NCBI RefSeq assembly: GCF_000311865.1
Contig: NZ_HE978580.1
Coordinates: forward strand, 438,673 to 502,672
Direction: 5' to 3'
Length of the DNA stretch: 64,000 bases
Source of the DNA: Peptoniphilus obesi ph1
GTDB lineage: Bacteria > Bacillota > Clostridia > Tissierellales > Peptoniphilaceae
Position 1 is the first letter of the stretch. The number at the start of each line of letters is the position of its first letter. Positions 47,943 to 59,819 of this stretch are shown here, one piece after another. Made by a program: the position numbers and the translations under genes. The notes under the pieces are model-generated. The model saw only the letters and a list, made by a program, of their open reading frames with translations. It did no database searches and was not told the origin of the DNA.

Positions 47943-49163
47943 TTAATTTATCTTGTTTGCAATATCTCTTGCGCAGCTTTGTGCAGATGAAAATGCCCAC
48001 TGTATATTATAGCCGCCGCAATCTCCATCTATATCTAAAAGCTCACCTATAATATATAAGTTTTCTATTTTTTTTGACATCATATTATTTTTATCTACAT
48101 CTTCTAAACTAATTCCACCCATGCTGACATGAGAATTTTCAAAATCTCTTGTTGATAAGACTTGGAATTCAAATGAAAAAAGATTTTCTAAAATCTTATA
48201 CAAATCATTTTGGTCCAAATTTGATAAGGCTATATTTTTATCAAAACCCGTTTTATCTAATAACATATTAATCAGTTTTTTATCGAGAATTCCCATCAGC
48301 CATCTTTCCAGGCTGTAATGGTTTAAGAGATAAAAAGATCCAATAATTTCTTCTTTTAAAGCTTTTTCATCTTTTCCTTTTAATATATTTATAAGCGGCA
48401 TGCTTATGGATAGTTCATTTTTATAAATATTTACATATTTAGAAATATTTAAAATTGGTGGACCACTTATTCCATATTTTGTAAAAAGTAATTCTCCCTG
48501 GTCTTCTTTTAAGATTTTGTCTTGTCTTTTTAAAAGAACTTTTCCATTTACCTTAACTCCTGAAATCTGTTTTAAGTATTTAGATTTTAAATTGATTTGA
48601 GTCAAAGCTGGATAAATTTCAGTCTTTTTATGACCAAGTCTTTCTAAAAGTTTGTAAAATTTCCCATCAGTTCCTAGTTTTGGAGCAGAAGACCCACCAG
48701 CTGCACAGATTAAAAAATCTGCCTGGTAAGTCTCTTCATTGGTAGAGACTATAAATTTACCCTTTTCTTTTTTAATATCTAAAACAAAACTTTCTGTCAA
48801 AATTTCTATTCCAAGATCTTCTATTTCTGCCAAAAGCTGGTTTACAACTGTCTGAGCCTTTAAAGTTATTGGGTAAATTCTTCCAAACTCTTCTTCTATT
48901 GTGATTATTCCCAAGCTCTTTAAATAATTTCTAAAGTCTCCGTTGTCGTTTAATTCTAGGGACGGCTTAACAAAATCTTTATCGTTATAGTTATCGCAGC
49001 TTAAATCTGCATTAGTGATGTTGCACCTGCCATTTCCAGTTACAAGCATCTTTTTTAAAATTCGATCTTTTCTTTCCAAAACTAAAACGTCTAATCCCGA
49101 TCTTTTAAGTTCTATGGCTGTAAATATGCCAGATATCCCACCACCAACAACTATTGCTTTCAT
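47943..49163 (-). CDS. HI0933-family NAD(P)/FAD-dependent oxidoreductase
   Basis: 406 residues. FAD-binding VVGGGISGIFTAIEL at the N-terminus, LVLERKDRILKKMLVTGNGRCNI typical of the HI0933/YhiN family near residue 30, LICAAGGSSAPKLGTDG near 150 and C-terminal IGELLDIDGDCGGYNIQWAF near 380. Function of the family is not settled (a flavoprotein possibly acting on tRNA or small molecules). Start ATG at 49163 overlaps the stop of the small membrane protein gene (ATGA). Confidence 0.92.
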   Translation of the reverse strand: MKAIVVGGGISGIFTAIELKRSGLDVLVLERKDRILKKMLVTGNGRCNITNADLSCDNYNDKDFVKPSLELNDNGDFRNYLKSLGIITIEEEFGRIYPITLKAQTVVNQLLAEIEDLGIEILTESFVLDIKKEKGKFIVSTNEETYQADFLICAAGGSSAPKLGTDGKFYKLLERLGHKKTEIYPALTQINLKSKYLKQISGVKVNGKVLLKRQDKILKEDQGELLFTKYGISGPPILNISKYVNIYKNELSISMPLINILKGKDEKALKEEIIGSFYLLNHYSLERWLMGILDKKLINMLLDKTGFDKNIALSNLDQNDLYKILENLFSFEFQVLSTRDFENSHVSMGGISLEDVDKNNMMSKKIENLYIIGELLDIDGDCGGYNIQWAFSSAQSCARDIANKIN

Positions 49164-49321
49164 TGCAACCACTCTCTATAAAAATAAATTGCATATAGTA
49201 TTGCTAAAATAGCAAATGCTATGGCAAGTTGATATTTTTTATTTTTTATATAATGATATGTTATTCCTAATATTAATAATAAAAATACTCCATTTGTAAA
49301 AGCATTGTTTGTAATTTCCAT
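49160..49321 (-). CDS. Small membrane protein, 53 residues
   Basis: Start ATG at 49321 with GAGG six bases before it; stop TGA at 49160 overlaps the flavoprotein start. Two membrane segments (about 10-23 and 31-47) flank a basic loop (HYIKNKKY), with a polar tail ending REWLQ. Placement and coupling to the next gene argue that it is translated. Family not recognised. Confidence 0.65.
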   Translation of the reverse strand: MEITNNAFTNGVFLLLILGITYHYIKNKKYQLAIAFAILAILYAIYFYREWLQ

Positions 49322-49478
49322 GATTTACCTCATTTCATCTTTTGTAATAATTATATATAATTTGAGATTGTTTTAAAAGCTAGACCTGTTTTTAAATTAT
49401 TACTAATAAAAATATTTTTGCTAAATATTATATAAGATTTTATATTATGATATAATTTTTTTATGGAGGCGATTGAAA

Positions 49479-50702
49479 ATGGATATAGTTGAAAGATTTT
49501 TAAAATATACAAGTTTTGAAACAACATCTGATGATAGTTCTGAAACTGTTCCTTCTACAAAAATCCAATTAGAACTTGGAAAATATCTTGTTGAAGAATT
49601 AAAAGGACTTGGCTTAGATAATGCGAGAATTGACGACAAGGGTTATGTTTATGCTCATCTTGAATCAAATACAGATAAGGATTTAGCAAAAATTGGTTTT
49701 GTTGCTCATATGGATACTTCTCCTGAAATGAGCGGTAAAAATGTTAAGCCTAGAATTGTAAAGTATGAAGGCGGCGACATAAAGCTTAACGAAAAATATA
49801 CTACTAAAGTTTCTGAATTTCCTTTCTTAAATGATTTAGTTGGACAAGAGCTTATTGTTACTGATGGAAATACCCTTCTTGGTGCTGATGACAAGGCAGG
49901 AATAGCAATAATAGTCTCTGCTATTGAGCACCTAGTTAAGAATCCAGAAATAAAACACGGAGATATAAAGATTGGCTTTACTCCTGATGAAGAAATTGGA
50001 AGAGGGGCTGACCACTTTGATGTAGAAGGCTTTGATGCAGATTTTGCCTACACTGTTGATGGTGGACCTCTAGGAGAATTAGAGTATGAAAACTTTAATG
50101 CTGCTTCTGCAAAGATTTCTATTGAAGGAAAAGGAGTTCATCCTGGATCTTCAAAAAATATCATGATAAATTCTCAACTTCTAGCTATGGAACTGCACAA
50201 TATGCTTCCTGTTAATATGAGACCTGAATACACTGAAAGCTACGAAGGTTTCTATTTACTAGAAGGAATTAAAGGAAGTGTTTCAAATACAGAAATGCGC
50301 TATATAATTAGAGACCATGATATGGAAAAATTTGAAGCTAAAAAGAATTTATTGATTGAAATAGTTGAATTTTTAAATAAAAAATACGGCGACCTCATCA
50401 ATTTAGAAATAAAAGATAGTTACTACAATATGAAAAAAATGATTGAACCTCATATGGAAATAATAGAACTTGCAAAAAAATCAATGGAAGAAGTTGGAAT
50501 TGAACCATTGATATCTCCAATTAGGGGCGGTACTGACGGAGCAAGTCTTTCCTATAAGGGACTTCCTTGCCCTAACATATTCACTGGTGGTTACAATTAC
50601 CACGGAAGATATGAACTACTTCCTGTTGAGTCTCTAAAAAAAGGTAAAGAACTTCTTCTTCAAATTATAAAAAATCTTGAAAATTTTAATTTTGAAAAAT
50701 AA
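49479..50702 (+). CDS. pepT: Peptidase T (tripeptidase)
   Basis: 407 residues. M20-family zinc aminopeptidase removing N-terminal residues from tripeptides. Zinc ligands: VAHMDTS near residue 76, GADDKAG near 140, TPDEEIGRG near 173, TVDGGPLGELEYE near 196 and GGYNYHGRYE near 380. The ATG at 49479 has GGAGG nine bases upstream; the TTG at 49473 lies too close to it. Confidence 0.97.
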   Translation: MDIVERFLKYTSFETTSDDSSETVPSTKIQLELGKYLVEELKGLGLDNARIDDKGYVYAHLESNTDKDLAKIGFVAHMDTSPEMSGKNVKPRIVKYEGGDIKLNEKYTTKVSEFPFLNDLVGQELIVTDGNTLLGADDKAGIAIIVSAIEHLVKNPEIKHGDIKIGFTPDEEIGRGADHFDVEGFDADFAYTVDGGPLGELEYENFNAASAKISIEGKGVHPGSSKNIMINSQLLAMELHNMLPVNMRPEYTESYEGFYLLEGIKGSVSNTEMRYIIRDHDMEKFEAKKNLLIEIVEFLNKKYGDLINLEIKDSYYNMKKMIEPHMEIIELAKKSMEEVGIEPLISPIRGGTDGASLSYKGLPCPNIFTGGYNYHGRYELLPVESLKKGKELLLQIIKNLENFNFEK

Positions 50703-50780
50703 ATATCAAATTATTATTTTTAAATCTTAGCTAATTTTAAATATTAAACTAGATTTTAAATCGATTAGTTTATTGCATAA

Positions 50781-50807
50781 AAAAGAGGTCATTAAATGAC
50801 CTCTTTT
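50781..50807. terminator. Bidirectional terminator between pepT and TRAP permease
   Basis: Perfect arms AAAAGAGGTCATT / ATGACCTCTTTT; T-runs on both sides serve the convergent genes. Confidence 0.88.
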
Positions 50808-50818
50808 ACTTTTTTCTT

Positions 50819-52843
50819 TTAAGCTACAGCTTCTTTTCTTATAAATTTTTGAACAACAAATACTAAAATTAAAGCACTAAGTCCAATAATATCTGTTTTT
50901 AAACCTGGTGATAATAGTGAAAGTGCTGCAACTAATAGTAATGCACGTTCCCAAATCTTACATTTCTTTATTACATAACCTTCAATAAATCCTGCCAAGC
51001 AGAATGTTCCAATAAGGGCTGATGCAATTGTTGGAAGTGCTGTAACCATTGGTAACCATTCAACTGTTGTTCCAGTTATTTCTTTAACCATAATTAAGTG
51101 AGAATCTATAGCAAATATATATGGTATTATAAAGGCTCCTATGGCGAGCTTAAAGGCCTGAACCCCGGTTCGCATAGAGTTTGCTCCTGCTATTCCGGCA
51201 CCAGCATAAGCTGCAAGTGCAACTGGTGGAGTAACATCGGCTACAACACCAAAGTATAAGATAAATAAGTGAGCAGACATTAAGTTTACACCAAGTTTTG
51301 TAATTGCTGGAACTGCCATAGTTGCAAGTACTATATATTTTGCAGTTGTTGGAAGTCCCATACCTAATATTATTGATGCACACATTGTTAGGATAAGAGT
51401 TGGTAGTAATTGTCCTTGAGCTATCTTAACTATAAGTTCAGCTATTCTTAGACCAAAACCTGTAAGTGTTACTACACCAACTATCATTCCAGCACAAGCA
51501 CAGGCACAAGCTACTCCTAGAGCAGATTTTGCTCCAGATTCAAGTGCTCCCAAAATTTCCTTGTAGGTAAAAGATTTATCCTTCTTTATCAGAGAAGCTA
51601 TTCCTGCGACAACTATTGCAGTTATTATACCGCCAAGAGCTGCATATGTTGGAGTTCTTTGTTGAACTAACATAGTTATGATAACTATTAGAGGTATAAC
51701 TAGATAACCAGATTTAACAAATATATTTGAAAGTCTTGGTAATTCTTCTCTTGGTAAACCTTTTAGACCTAGCTTACAAGCTTCTAAGTGTACCATTGTA
51801 CCAACTGCAACATAATATAAAACAGCAGGTATAATAGCAGCTTTAACTATATCTATATATTTAAGACCAGTAAAATCTGCCATGATAAAGGCAGCTGCAC
51901 CCATAACAGGTGGCATAATCTGTCCACCAGTTGATGAGGTCGCTTCTACTGCTCCTGCATAATATGGTTTATATCCAACTTTTTTCATTAGTGGAATTGT
52001 AAAAGCACCTGTTGTTACTGTGTTTGCTACTGATGATCCTGAGATTGATCCCATAAGTCCTGATGAAAGAACTGATGTCATAGCAGGACCTGATCTTGTA
52101 GATCCAGTTAAAGCATAGGCAAAATCTATAAAGAATTGACCTACACCAGTCTTATCAAGGAAGGAACCAAACAGTATAAACATAAATACAAAGGTTGCTG
52201 AAACTCCCAAAGGTGTACCCATTATACCCTCAGTTGTAAAATACATATGTCCTACAATTCTTCTTATATCAAATCCTCTATGAGCTAACATGCCCGGCAT
52301 AGACCTTCCAAAATATGCATAAAGTAAGAATATTATAGTTACTATCGGAAGTTCTGGTCCAACCGATCTTCTTGTTGCTTCTAGAGTCACAAGTATTCCT
52401 ATAAATCCAAATATCATATCCATTTGAGATAACTTACCACCCTTTAATGTTATGGTTTCAACATTAAAGAATACATAGCCCCAAACAACGACTGTTAAGA
52501 TTACAAAAATCCAGTCTAAAATATTTGCTTTTTTCTTATCTGATTTTTCTGTCGCTGGATAAAGTAAAAATACTAAAACAAAAGCAAATATCATATGTAG
52601 TGATCTTTGTCTCATGGCTAGAAGTGTTCCCCTAGCAGCTGTATACAAATGGAATATACTCATTAAAATTGCAATAACAGTAATAACTGTTGCTAAAATA
52701 CCAACTGGTTTTCTTAGCCTTGATGTATCTTTGTCATATTGTGATAATAAATCATCAACATTGGCAGTATTATCAGAATCTATATTTTGCTCGTTGATAA
52801 TTTCATCATTTTTCTTAATATTGTCATCTTTCTTCTTAACCAT
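50819..52843 (-). CDS. TRAP transporter fused permease (TAXI type)
   Basis: 674 residues with about 16-18 membrane segments: the small 4-TM and large 12-TM TRAP subunits joined in one chain. Seen: TSVLSSGLMGSISGSSVANTV near residue 265 and SILGMGLPTTAKYIVLATM near 495, both typical of the DctM part. It imports organic acids or amino acids with Na+ or H+. Overlaps the DUF1850 gene by 8 bases; GGAGG precedes its ATG. Substrate unknown. Confidence 0.95.
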   Translation of the reverse strand: MVKKKDDNIKKNDEIINEQNIDSDNTANVDDLLSQYDKDTSRLRKPVGILATVITVIAILMSIFHLYTAARGTLLAMRQRSLHMIFAFVLVFLLYPATEKSDKKKANILDWIFVILTVVVWGYVFFNVETITLKGGKLSQMDMIFGFIGILVTLEATRRSVGPELPIVTIIFLLYAYFGRSMPGMLAHRGFDIRRIVGHMYFTTEGIMGTPLGVSATFVFMFILFGSFLDKTGVGQFFIDFAYALTGSTRSGPAMTSVLSSGLMGSISGSSVANTVTTGAFTIPLMKKVGYKPYYAGAVEATSSTGGQIMPPVMGAAAFIMADFTGLKYIDIVKAAIIPAVLYYVAVGTMVHLEACKLGLKGLPREELPRLSNIFVKSGYLVIPLIVIITMLVQQRTPTYAALGGIITAIVVAGIASLIKKDKSFTYKEILGALESGAKSALGVACACACAGMIVGVVTLTGFGLRIAELIVKIAQGQLLPTLILTMCASIILGMGLPTTAKYIVLATMAVPAITKLGVNLMSAHLFILYFGVVADVTPPVALAAYAGAGIAGANSMRTGVQAFKLAIGAFIIPYIFAIDSHLIMVKEITGTTVEWLPMVTALPTIASALIGTFCLAGFIEGYVIKKCKIWERALLLVAALSLLSPGLKTDIIGLSALILVFVVQKFIRKEAVA

Positions 52844-53372
52844 AAATGCACCTCCTAATTATAAATTCTATAAACGGAATTTTTTCTACTGTAAATGCAA
52901 TAGCCTGTCTTTTTCTTGAGAAATCTGTAAAATATTCTTCCTTGCCATCTATATTGAGCCTATGATTGGCTATTACCATACCAGTCCTATAAACCACTTC
53001 TTCAAAAGGTAAGTTTATATCATAGAGTACAAATGAATCTTTTGTATGTTTAAATTTATACTTCGTTTCTGTAGGAAGTCCAGCACCTTGAGACTTATAT
53101 CTTTCTTCCATAAGAATTAATTTTCCATTTTCTATCCTATACCATTCGCTGGTAGTAGTTTTTTCTACAGAATGCTTATATATAATTCCAATATAAGAAT
53201 CAGCTTTTAGTTTTCTAGTGGCAAGTATATTTCCATCAAATTTATCTCTCATTACTAGCGTATCAACTTTTATTAAACTAAGTGCTAGTAAAATTAAAAG
53301 TATAAGACCAATAAAGAAGGCAAAAATCTTGCCCTCTTTATTGTCAAAGTTTAAATTATTTAGCTTGTTCAT
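52836..53372 (-). CDS. DUF1850 protein of the TAXI-TRAP operon
   Basis: 178 residues with one N-terminal membrane segment and an outer domain (YKHSVEKTTTSEWYRIENGK, RYKSQGAGLPTE). DUF1850 genes commonly sit between TAXI binding protein and TRAP permease genes. The role is unknown; help in docking the binding protein is a guess. ATG at 53372 is chosen; a TTG directly before it is possible. Overlaps the binding-protein gene by 17 bases. Confidence 0.88.
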   Translation of the reverse strand: MNKLNNLNFDNKEGKIFAFFIGLILLILLALSLIKVDTLVMRDKFDGNILATRKLKADSYIGIIYKHSVEKTTTSEWYRIENGKLILMEERYKSQGAGLPTETKYKFKHTKDSFVLYDINLPFEEVVYRTGMVIANHRLNIDGKEEYFTDFSRKRQAIAFTVEKIPFIEFIIRRCIYG

Positions 53373-54375
53373 CAAAGTATTTTTGAGCGCCTGGATGAAC
53401 GTCTATACTCATACCTTCAAGTGCTGTTTCAAGTTGTAAATCTTTACCTCTTGCGTGAGCTTCTGCTATTGTATCTAAGTTTTCAAATAAAGCTTTTGTT
53501 ATATTATAAACAGTTTCATCTGACATTGATTTATTAACAACTAGCATAGCCTTAACTGCAACTGTATTTACAGGTGCTGTCATTCCCTTGTAAGCATCTT
53601 GTGGAATTTCCACAGGACTGTAGTATGGATATTGACTAAGTTTTTCAGCATCTATTGGTAAGAAACTTACATCGTAAGTTGTTGCAAGTTCTGTAATTGA
53701 AGATGTTGGAACACCAGTTGTTGCAAAAGCTGCATCTATTTGACCATTTTTAATTTGGTCTGCTGATTCTGAGAATGATAAGTAGTCAGTTTTTGCAAAA
53801 TCATCATATGTTAAGCCGTAAGCTTCAACAACTTGTCTACCATTTACTTCTGTTGAAGATCCTGGAGCTCCAACTGCAACTCTTTTACCTTTTAAATCTT
53901 CTACAGTCTTTATTCCAGATTCATTAGAAACTATAACATGAACAACTTCAGGATAAACACAGCAGATACCTCTTAAATCATCATAAACTCCTGCTGTAGC
54001 TTCTGATCCTTCAACTTGTTTATTTGCATCGAAGAATTCTTCTCCTTTAAAAGCGTAGTAAGCAACATCATTTTGGATAAATGCAAGTTCTGCATCTCCA
54101 TTATGTATTAATTCTACGTTTTCAATTGATGCTCCAGTTGATTGTGCATTGGCTTGAACTCCTATATCAGCATTGTTTAATACTGTTGCCATAGCTCCAC
54201 CTAGTGGATAATAAGTTCCGCCTGTACCACCTGTTGCTATTGAAATGTAACTTTCATCTTTTGCTCCTGCTTCTCCTCCATCACTTGCTGTGTTGTTAGA
54301 TCCACCACAAGCTGTTAGCACTAATGCCATCATTAGAACTGCAAGAGACATACTAAGTAGTCTTTTCTTATTCAT
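53356..54375 (-). CDS. TAXI-family TRAP substrate-binding lipoprotein
   Basis: 339 residues. Signal peptide with lipobox VLTACGG (Cys near 23), then the periplasmic-binding fold with the TAXI start ISIATGGTGGTYYPLGGAMA near residue 45, ENVELIHNGDAELAFIQ and KRVAVGAPGSSTEVNG near 170. It captures substrate (glutamate or C4-acids in known TAXI members) for the permease. First gene of the three-gene operon. Confidence 0.96.
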   Translation of the reverse strand: MNKKRLLSMSLAVLMMALVLTACGGSNNTASDGGEAGAKDESYISIATGGTGGTYYPLGGAMATVLNNADIGVQANAQSTGASIENVELIHNGDAELAFIQNDVAYYAFKGEEFFDANKQVEGSEATAGVYDDLRGICCVYPEVVHVIVSNESGIKTVEDLKGKRVAVGAPGSSTEVNGRQVVEAYGLTYDDFAKTDYLSFSESADQIKNGQIDAAFATTGVPTSSITELATTYDVSFLPIDAEKLSQYPYYSPVEIPQDAYKGMTAPVNTVAVKAMLVVNKSMSDETVYNITKALFENLDTIAEAHARGKDLQLETALEGMSIDVHPGAQKYFDEQAK

Positions 54376-54635
54376 AATTCCCTCCTATTAAGTAATTAAG
54401 TAGTTTTGTTTACGTTTTCCCTTGCTTGAAATTTTTAAAGAGAATTAACGTACAATTATAATAGCTTACAATAATTTTCTACCCTAATTTTAGGATATTA
54501 AATATATTTTTACATATTATGATTTAATAGTCAAATATTTTTACTAATTGTAAAATCTATAAGATTTTTTATTCTAAATGTTTTTTTATTTTATTCTTAT
54601 AATCTTTTAAAATTTCTATAAGTAATTTAGTACAT
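54376..54635. other. AT-rich gap between TAXI operon and groEL terminator
   Basis: About 260 bases that should hold the TAXI operon promoter (a TATAAT-like sequence on the minus strand near 54460). No gene, riboswitch or repeat was recognised. Confidence 0.5.
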
Positions 54636-54662
54636 TAAAAAAGGGCTATAAATAGCCCTTTC
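54636..54662 (-). terminator. Terminator after groEL
   Basis: Minus-strand AAAGGGCTAT / ATAGCCCTTT followed by TTT, about 25 bases beyond the groEL stop. Confidence 0.87.
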
Positions 54663-54687
54663 TTATATATTATTTATAATCTTTTTT

Positions 54688-56621
<1,934 letters not shown>

Positions 56622-56658
56622 TTCGAGCCTCCTAAATTAATATATCCTTTAATATATT

Positions 56659-56719
56659 TTAGCACTCATGTATCTCAAGTGCTAATAAGTATATTAATAC
56701 ATTACTTAAATTTTTTCAA
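56659..56719 (-). promoter_or_regulatory. groESL promoter with CIRCE element
   Basis: TTAGCACTC, nine bases, AAGTGCTAA (56659-56685) is the CIRCE inverted repeat bound by HrcA, with one mismatch to the consensus GAGTGCTAA arm. On the minus strand it lies just after TTGAAA (56714-56719), 17 bases and TAATAT (56691-56696), so HrcA would block the start of transcription. Confidence 0.95.
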
Positions 56720-56833
56720 GTCTTTTTTACCATTTTTTACCTTTGTATTAAATTTAATTTTTATATACTAAGAAGAAATAAAAAACTAGCTTAAAATATA
56801 AGCTAGTCTAAATAATTTATTATTCTAAAATAA

Positions 56834-57712
56834 TCATCCTATCTTATGGTCTCTTCCATAATAAAATAAATATTGTTGGGCAAAACCTGCAATATCTCCA
56901 AATAATCTTCTTCCCTCATCTGCTATCTTGGACTTTGGAGTTTCTTCGTGCAAATATAAAACTTCCATAACTCTTTTTATCCATACATCAACCGGAAAAG
57001 ATTCAGATTTTTTAAAGGCAAAAAGAAGAACGCAGTCTGCAACCTTGGGTCCAATTCCTGGAAGTTTCATAAGTTCCTTTCTTCCTTCTTCGATTGGCAT
57101 TCTATGAATAGCATCAAGATCTATTTCCTTATTATTTATCATCTTTGCAGTTTCAACAATTCTTTTGTCTCTAAAACCAACCCTCGCATATTCTCTTAAC
57201 TGTTCAGGTCTTGCAATAGAAAGTTCTTGAGGGCTCGGAAAAGCAAAATAAGTTTCTCCCTGGTAAGATCCAATTTCAGAACCATACATCCTAGAAATCA
57301 TCTCAACACTTCTTTTTATATTATTAATTCCATTGTTGGCACTGATTATAAAACTTATTATAGTTTCAAATGGATCTTGGTTTAAAATTCTAATTCCATT
57401 TCCATATTCTATGGCAGCCTTTAGAGTCTCATCCTTGGATAACCTTTCTTTTATCTCGTCATAATCTCTCATAATATCAAAATAGTTAAACCAGTACTTA
57501 TAAAAATTCTTTATATTAGAATTTTTGATTGTAACTGTCCTATCCTCATCTGAGCTTGAGATATTTATTACCCTGCCAAAGGCAACATTAGTAAAAGACC
57601 CATCTTCATTTTCTGTCCACCTAAAAGCTTGGCCGCATTTAAAAATCTGGTCTACATTAAAACTTCCTATATCTTCAATAACTAAATTTCCATCAATTTC
57701 TTTTAAATCCAT
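56834..57712 (-). CDS. 8-oxoguanine DNA glycosylase (OGG1-like)
   Basis: 292 residues. N-terminal OGG domain with VDQIFKCGQAFRW near residue 20, then HhH-GPD fold: KLPGIGPKVADCVLLFA near 212 with the catalytic Lys, and FPVDVWIKRV near 238 with the catalytic Asp. It excises oxidised guanine and cuts the strand by its lyase activity. Divergent from the ABC-F gene; no terminator or operon partner evident. Confidence 0.93.
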   Translation of the reverse strand: MDLKEIDGNLVIEDIGSFNVDQIFKCGQAFRWTENEDGSFTNVAFGRVINISSSDEDRTVTIKNSNIKNFYKYWFNYFDIMRDYDEIKERLSKDETLKAAIEYGNGIRILNQDPFETIISFIISANNGINNIKRSVEMISRMYGSEIGSYQGETYFAFPSPQELSIARPEQLREYARVGFRDKRIVETAKMINNKEIDLDAIHRMPIEEGRKELMKLPGIGPKVADCVLLFAFKKSESFPVDVWIKRVMEVLYLHEETPKSKIADEGRRLFGDIAGFAQQYLFYYGRDHKIG

Positions 57713-57894
57713 AACTTCTCCTATAATTTTAAATATTATATTTTCATTTTAAATTTTAATATAAAAACAAAATTTTTATCCTAAATTTCATAAATAATTT
57801 CCTAAAATTTTAGCTTATTTCTAATAGTCTTAATAAATTCTATCAATCTTTTTTTAATTTGTAAAATTTGATACAATTAAAAACGAGGTGCGAT

Positions 57895-59781
57895 ATGCTG
57901 ATTAATATTAAAAATCTATCTAAAACATATGTAACAGAAAAAATCTTAGACGATGTAGATTTGATTGTTGAAGACACAGATAAAATTGGCCTAATTGGAA
58001 ATAATGGTTCTGGAAAAACTACACTTTTTAAGATTTTATTAAATGAAATTTCCAGCGATTCTGGTGAAATTTATATGAAAAAAAATATAAAAATAGGCTA
58101 CTTGGAACAACAATTAGACATCCATTCAGAAAACACTCTATATAATGAATGCCAAGAAATTTTTAAAGATATAATAGCCATGGAAAAAAATTTAAGAAAA
58201 CTTGAACATGCTATTTCAGATTCTGACAATCAAAACCTAGATAGAGATATTGAACAGTACGGCAAACTCCAAGAAAAATTTCAAGACTTGGACGGCTACT
58301 CCTACCCTTCCAGGATAAGAGGAGCCTTGATAGGACTTGGCTTTACTGAAGATGACTTTGATAGGTCTGTAAATGAATTATCAGGAGGACAAAAATCAAG
58401 ACTTGCCCTTGCAAAACTTCTCTTATCATCGCCTGATTTAATGTTACTAGACGAACCTACCAACCACCTCGATATAGATGCTATCAGCTGGCTAGAAAAA
58501 TATTTAAAAGACTATAAAAAAGCAGCAATAATAATATCCCACGATAGGTATTTTTTGGATAGTATAGTTAATAAGATTTCTCTTTTAGAAAACAAAAAAC
58601 TAACTCACTTTAATGGAAATTATTCAGTCTACTTAAAAGAGAGAAGAAAACAAATTGAAATATTAAAAAAACAATATCTCAACCAGGAAAGAGAAATAAA
58701 AAGACAAGAAGAAATTATAAAAAGATATTTGAATATGGGAAGGGACCGTTTTATCAGGGCTGGAAAATCAAGACAAAAACTCTTAGATAAGATGAAACAA
58801 GTAGATCCACCTGGAGAAAAGAAAAGTTTAAATGTATCCTTTATTCCAAAATTTGATTCTGGCCACGATGTTTTGATGGTTGAGGACTTGAAAAAATCCT
58901 ATGGAGAAAAACTTATTTTTGAAAATATCTCTATGAATGTATACAAAAAAGATAAGGTCGGAATCATTGGACCAAACGGGGTTGGAAAATCTACTTTATT
59001 TAAGATTTTAAATAATAAACTTGATAAGGACCAAGGAGAAGTTAAATTTGGTTCTAGGGTAATAGTTTCTTATTTTGACCAAGAAATGGAAAACCTAAAT
59101 TCAGACAATACAGTAATTGATGAAATTTGGGATAATTTTCCAAAACTAAACCATTATGAAGTCAGAAGTTACCTTGCCAAGTTTTTATTTATTGGCGATG
59201 ATATTTTTAAAACAATAGATGAACTTTCTGGTGGCGAAAAAGCTAAAGTTTCTCTTTTAAAAATCATGCTAAAAGGAGCAAACCTACTTTTACTAGACGA
59301 ACCTACCAACCACTTGGACATAGATTCAAAATCAGTCCTAGAAGATGCTTTAAATTCTTATGAAGGAACTGTAATTTCAATCAGCCACGATAGGTATTTT
59401 TTAAATTCTACTTGCAATAAAATTCTTGCCATGTCTCAGGACAGGATGGATGAATACCTTGGTAACTATGATTATTATTTAGAAAAAACTAAAAAATATG
59501 ACGATTTTGAAGAAGAAGAGATTTCAAAAACTCAAATTGCCAACCAAAAGAAATTAGACAGAGAAGAGAGAAACAGAGAAAAGAAGAGAAAAGAAAAATT
59601 AGAAAATTTAGAAAATCAAATCCATGATAAAGAAGATCGTGTTAAAAAAATAGAAGAAGAATTATCTAAAAATGAAACCTATGAAGATATAGAACTTGTT
59701 CAAGATCTCTCTAAGGAAAGAGAAAGCTTGCAAGAAGAACTCGATGCACTCTATATGGAATGGATTGAATATAATGAATAA
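57895..59781 (+). CDS. ABC-F family ATPase (translation factor type)
   Basis: 628 residues, two ABC domains in one chain without membrane segments. Walker A GNNGSGKTTLF near residue 32 and GPNGVGKSTLF near 360; signatures LSGGQKSRLA and LSGGEKAKVS; Walker B LLDEPTNHLDI twice. The linker (about 235-310) is the P-site-tRNA interaction region and the C-terminus (about 545-628) is a charged coiled coil. ABC-F proteins act on stalled or antibiotic-bound ribosomes. ATG at 57895 is preceded by GAGGTG; an upstream in-frame ATG at 57868 lacks a site. Confidence 0.94.
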   Translation: MLINIKNLSKTYVTEKILDDVDLIVEDTDKIGLIGNNGSGKTTLFKILLNEISSDSGEIYMKKNIKIGYLEQQLDIHSENTLYNECQEIFKDIIAMEKNLRKLEHAISDSDNQNLDRDIEQYGKLQEKFQDLDGYSYPSRIRGALIGLGFTEDDFDRSVNELSGGQKSRLALAKLLLSSPDLMLLDEPTNHLDIDAISWLEKYLKDYKKAAIIISHDRYFLDSIVNKISLLENKKLTHFNGNYSVYLKERRKQIEILKKQYLNQEREIKRQEEIIKRYLNMGRDRFIRAGKSRQKLLDKMKQVDPPGEKKSLNVSFIPKFDSGHDVLMVEDLKKSYGEKLIFENISMNVYKKDKVGIIGPNGVGKSTLFKILNNKLDKDQGEVKFGSRVIVSYFDQEMENLNSDNTVIDEIWDNFPKLNHYEVRSYLAKFLFIGDDIFKTIDELSGGEKAKVSLLKIMLKGANLLLLDEPTNHLDIDSKSVLEDALNSYEGTVISISHDRYFLNSTCNKILAMSQDRMDEYLGNYDYYLEKTKKYDDFEEEEISKTQIANQKKLDREERNREKKRKEKLENLENQIHDKEDRVKKIEEELSKNETYEDIELVQDLSKERESLQEELDALYMEWIEYNE

Positions 59782-59806
59782 AAGGGATTTAAGTCCCTTT
59801 TTTATT
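59781..59806 (+). terminator. Terminator after ABC-F gene
   Basis: AAAGGGA / TCCCTTT with a six-base loop and TTT tail, immediately after the stop codon. Confidence 0.85.
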
Positions 59807-59819
59807 TTTGTTTTTTTAT

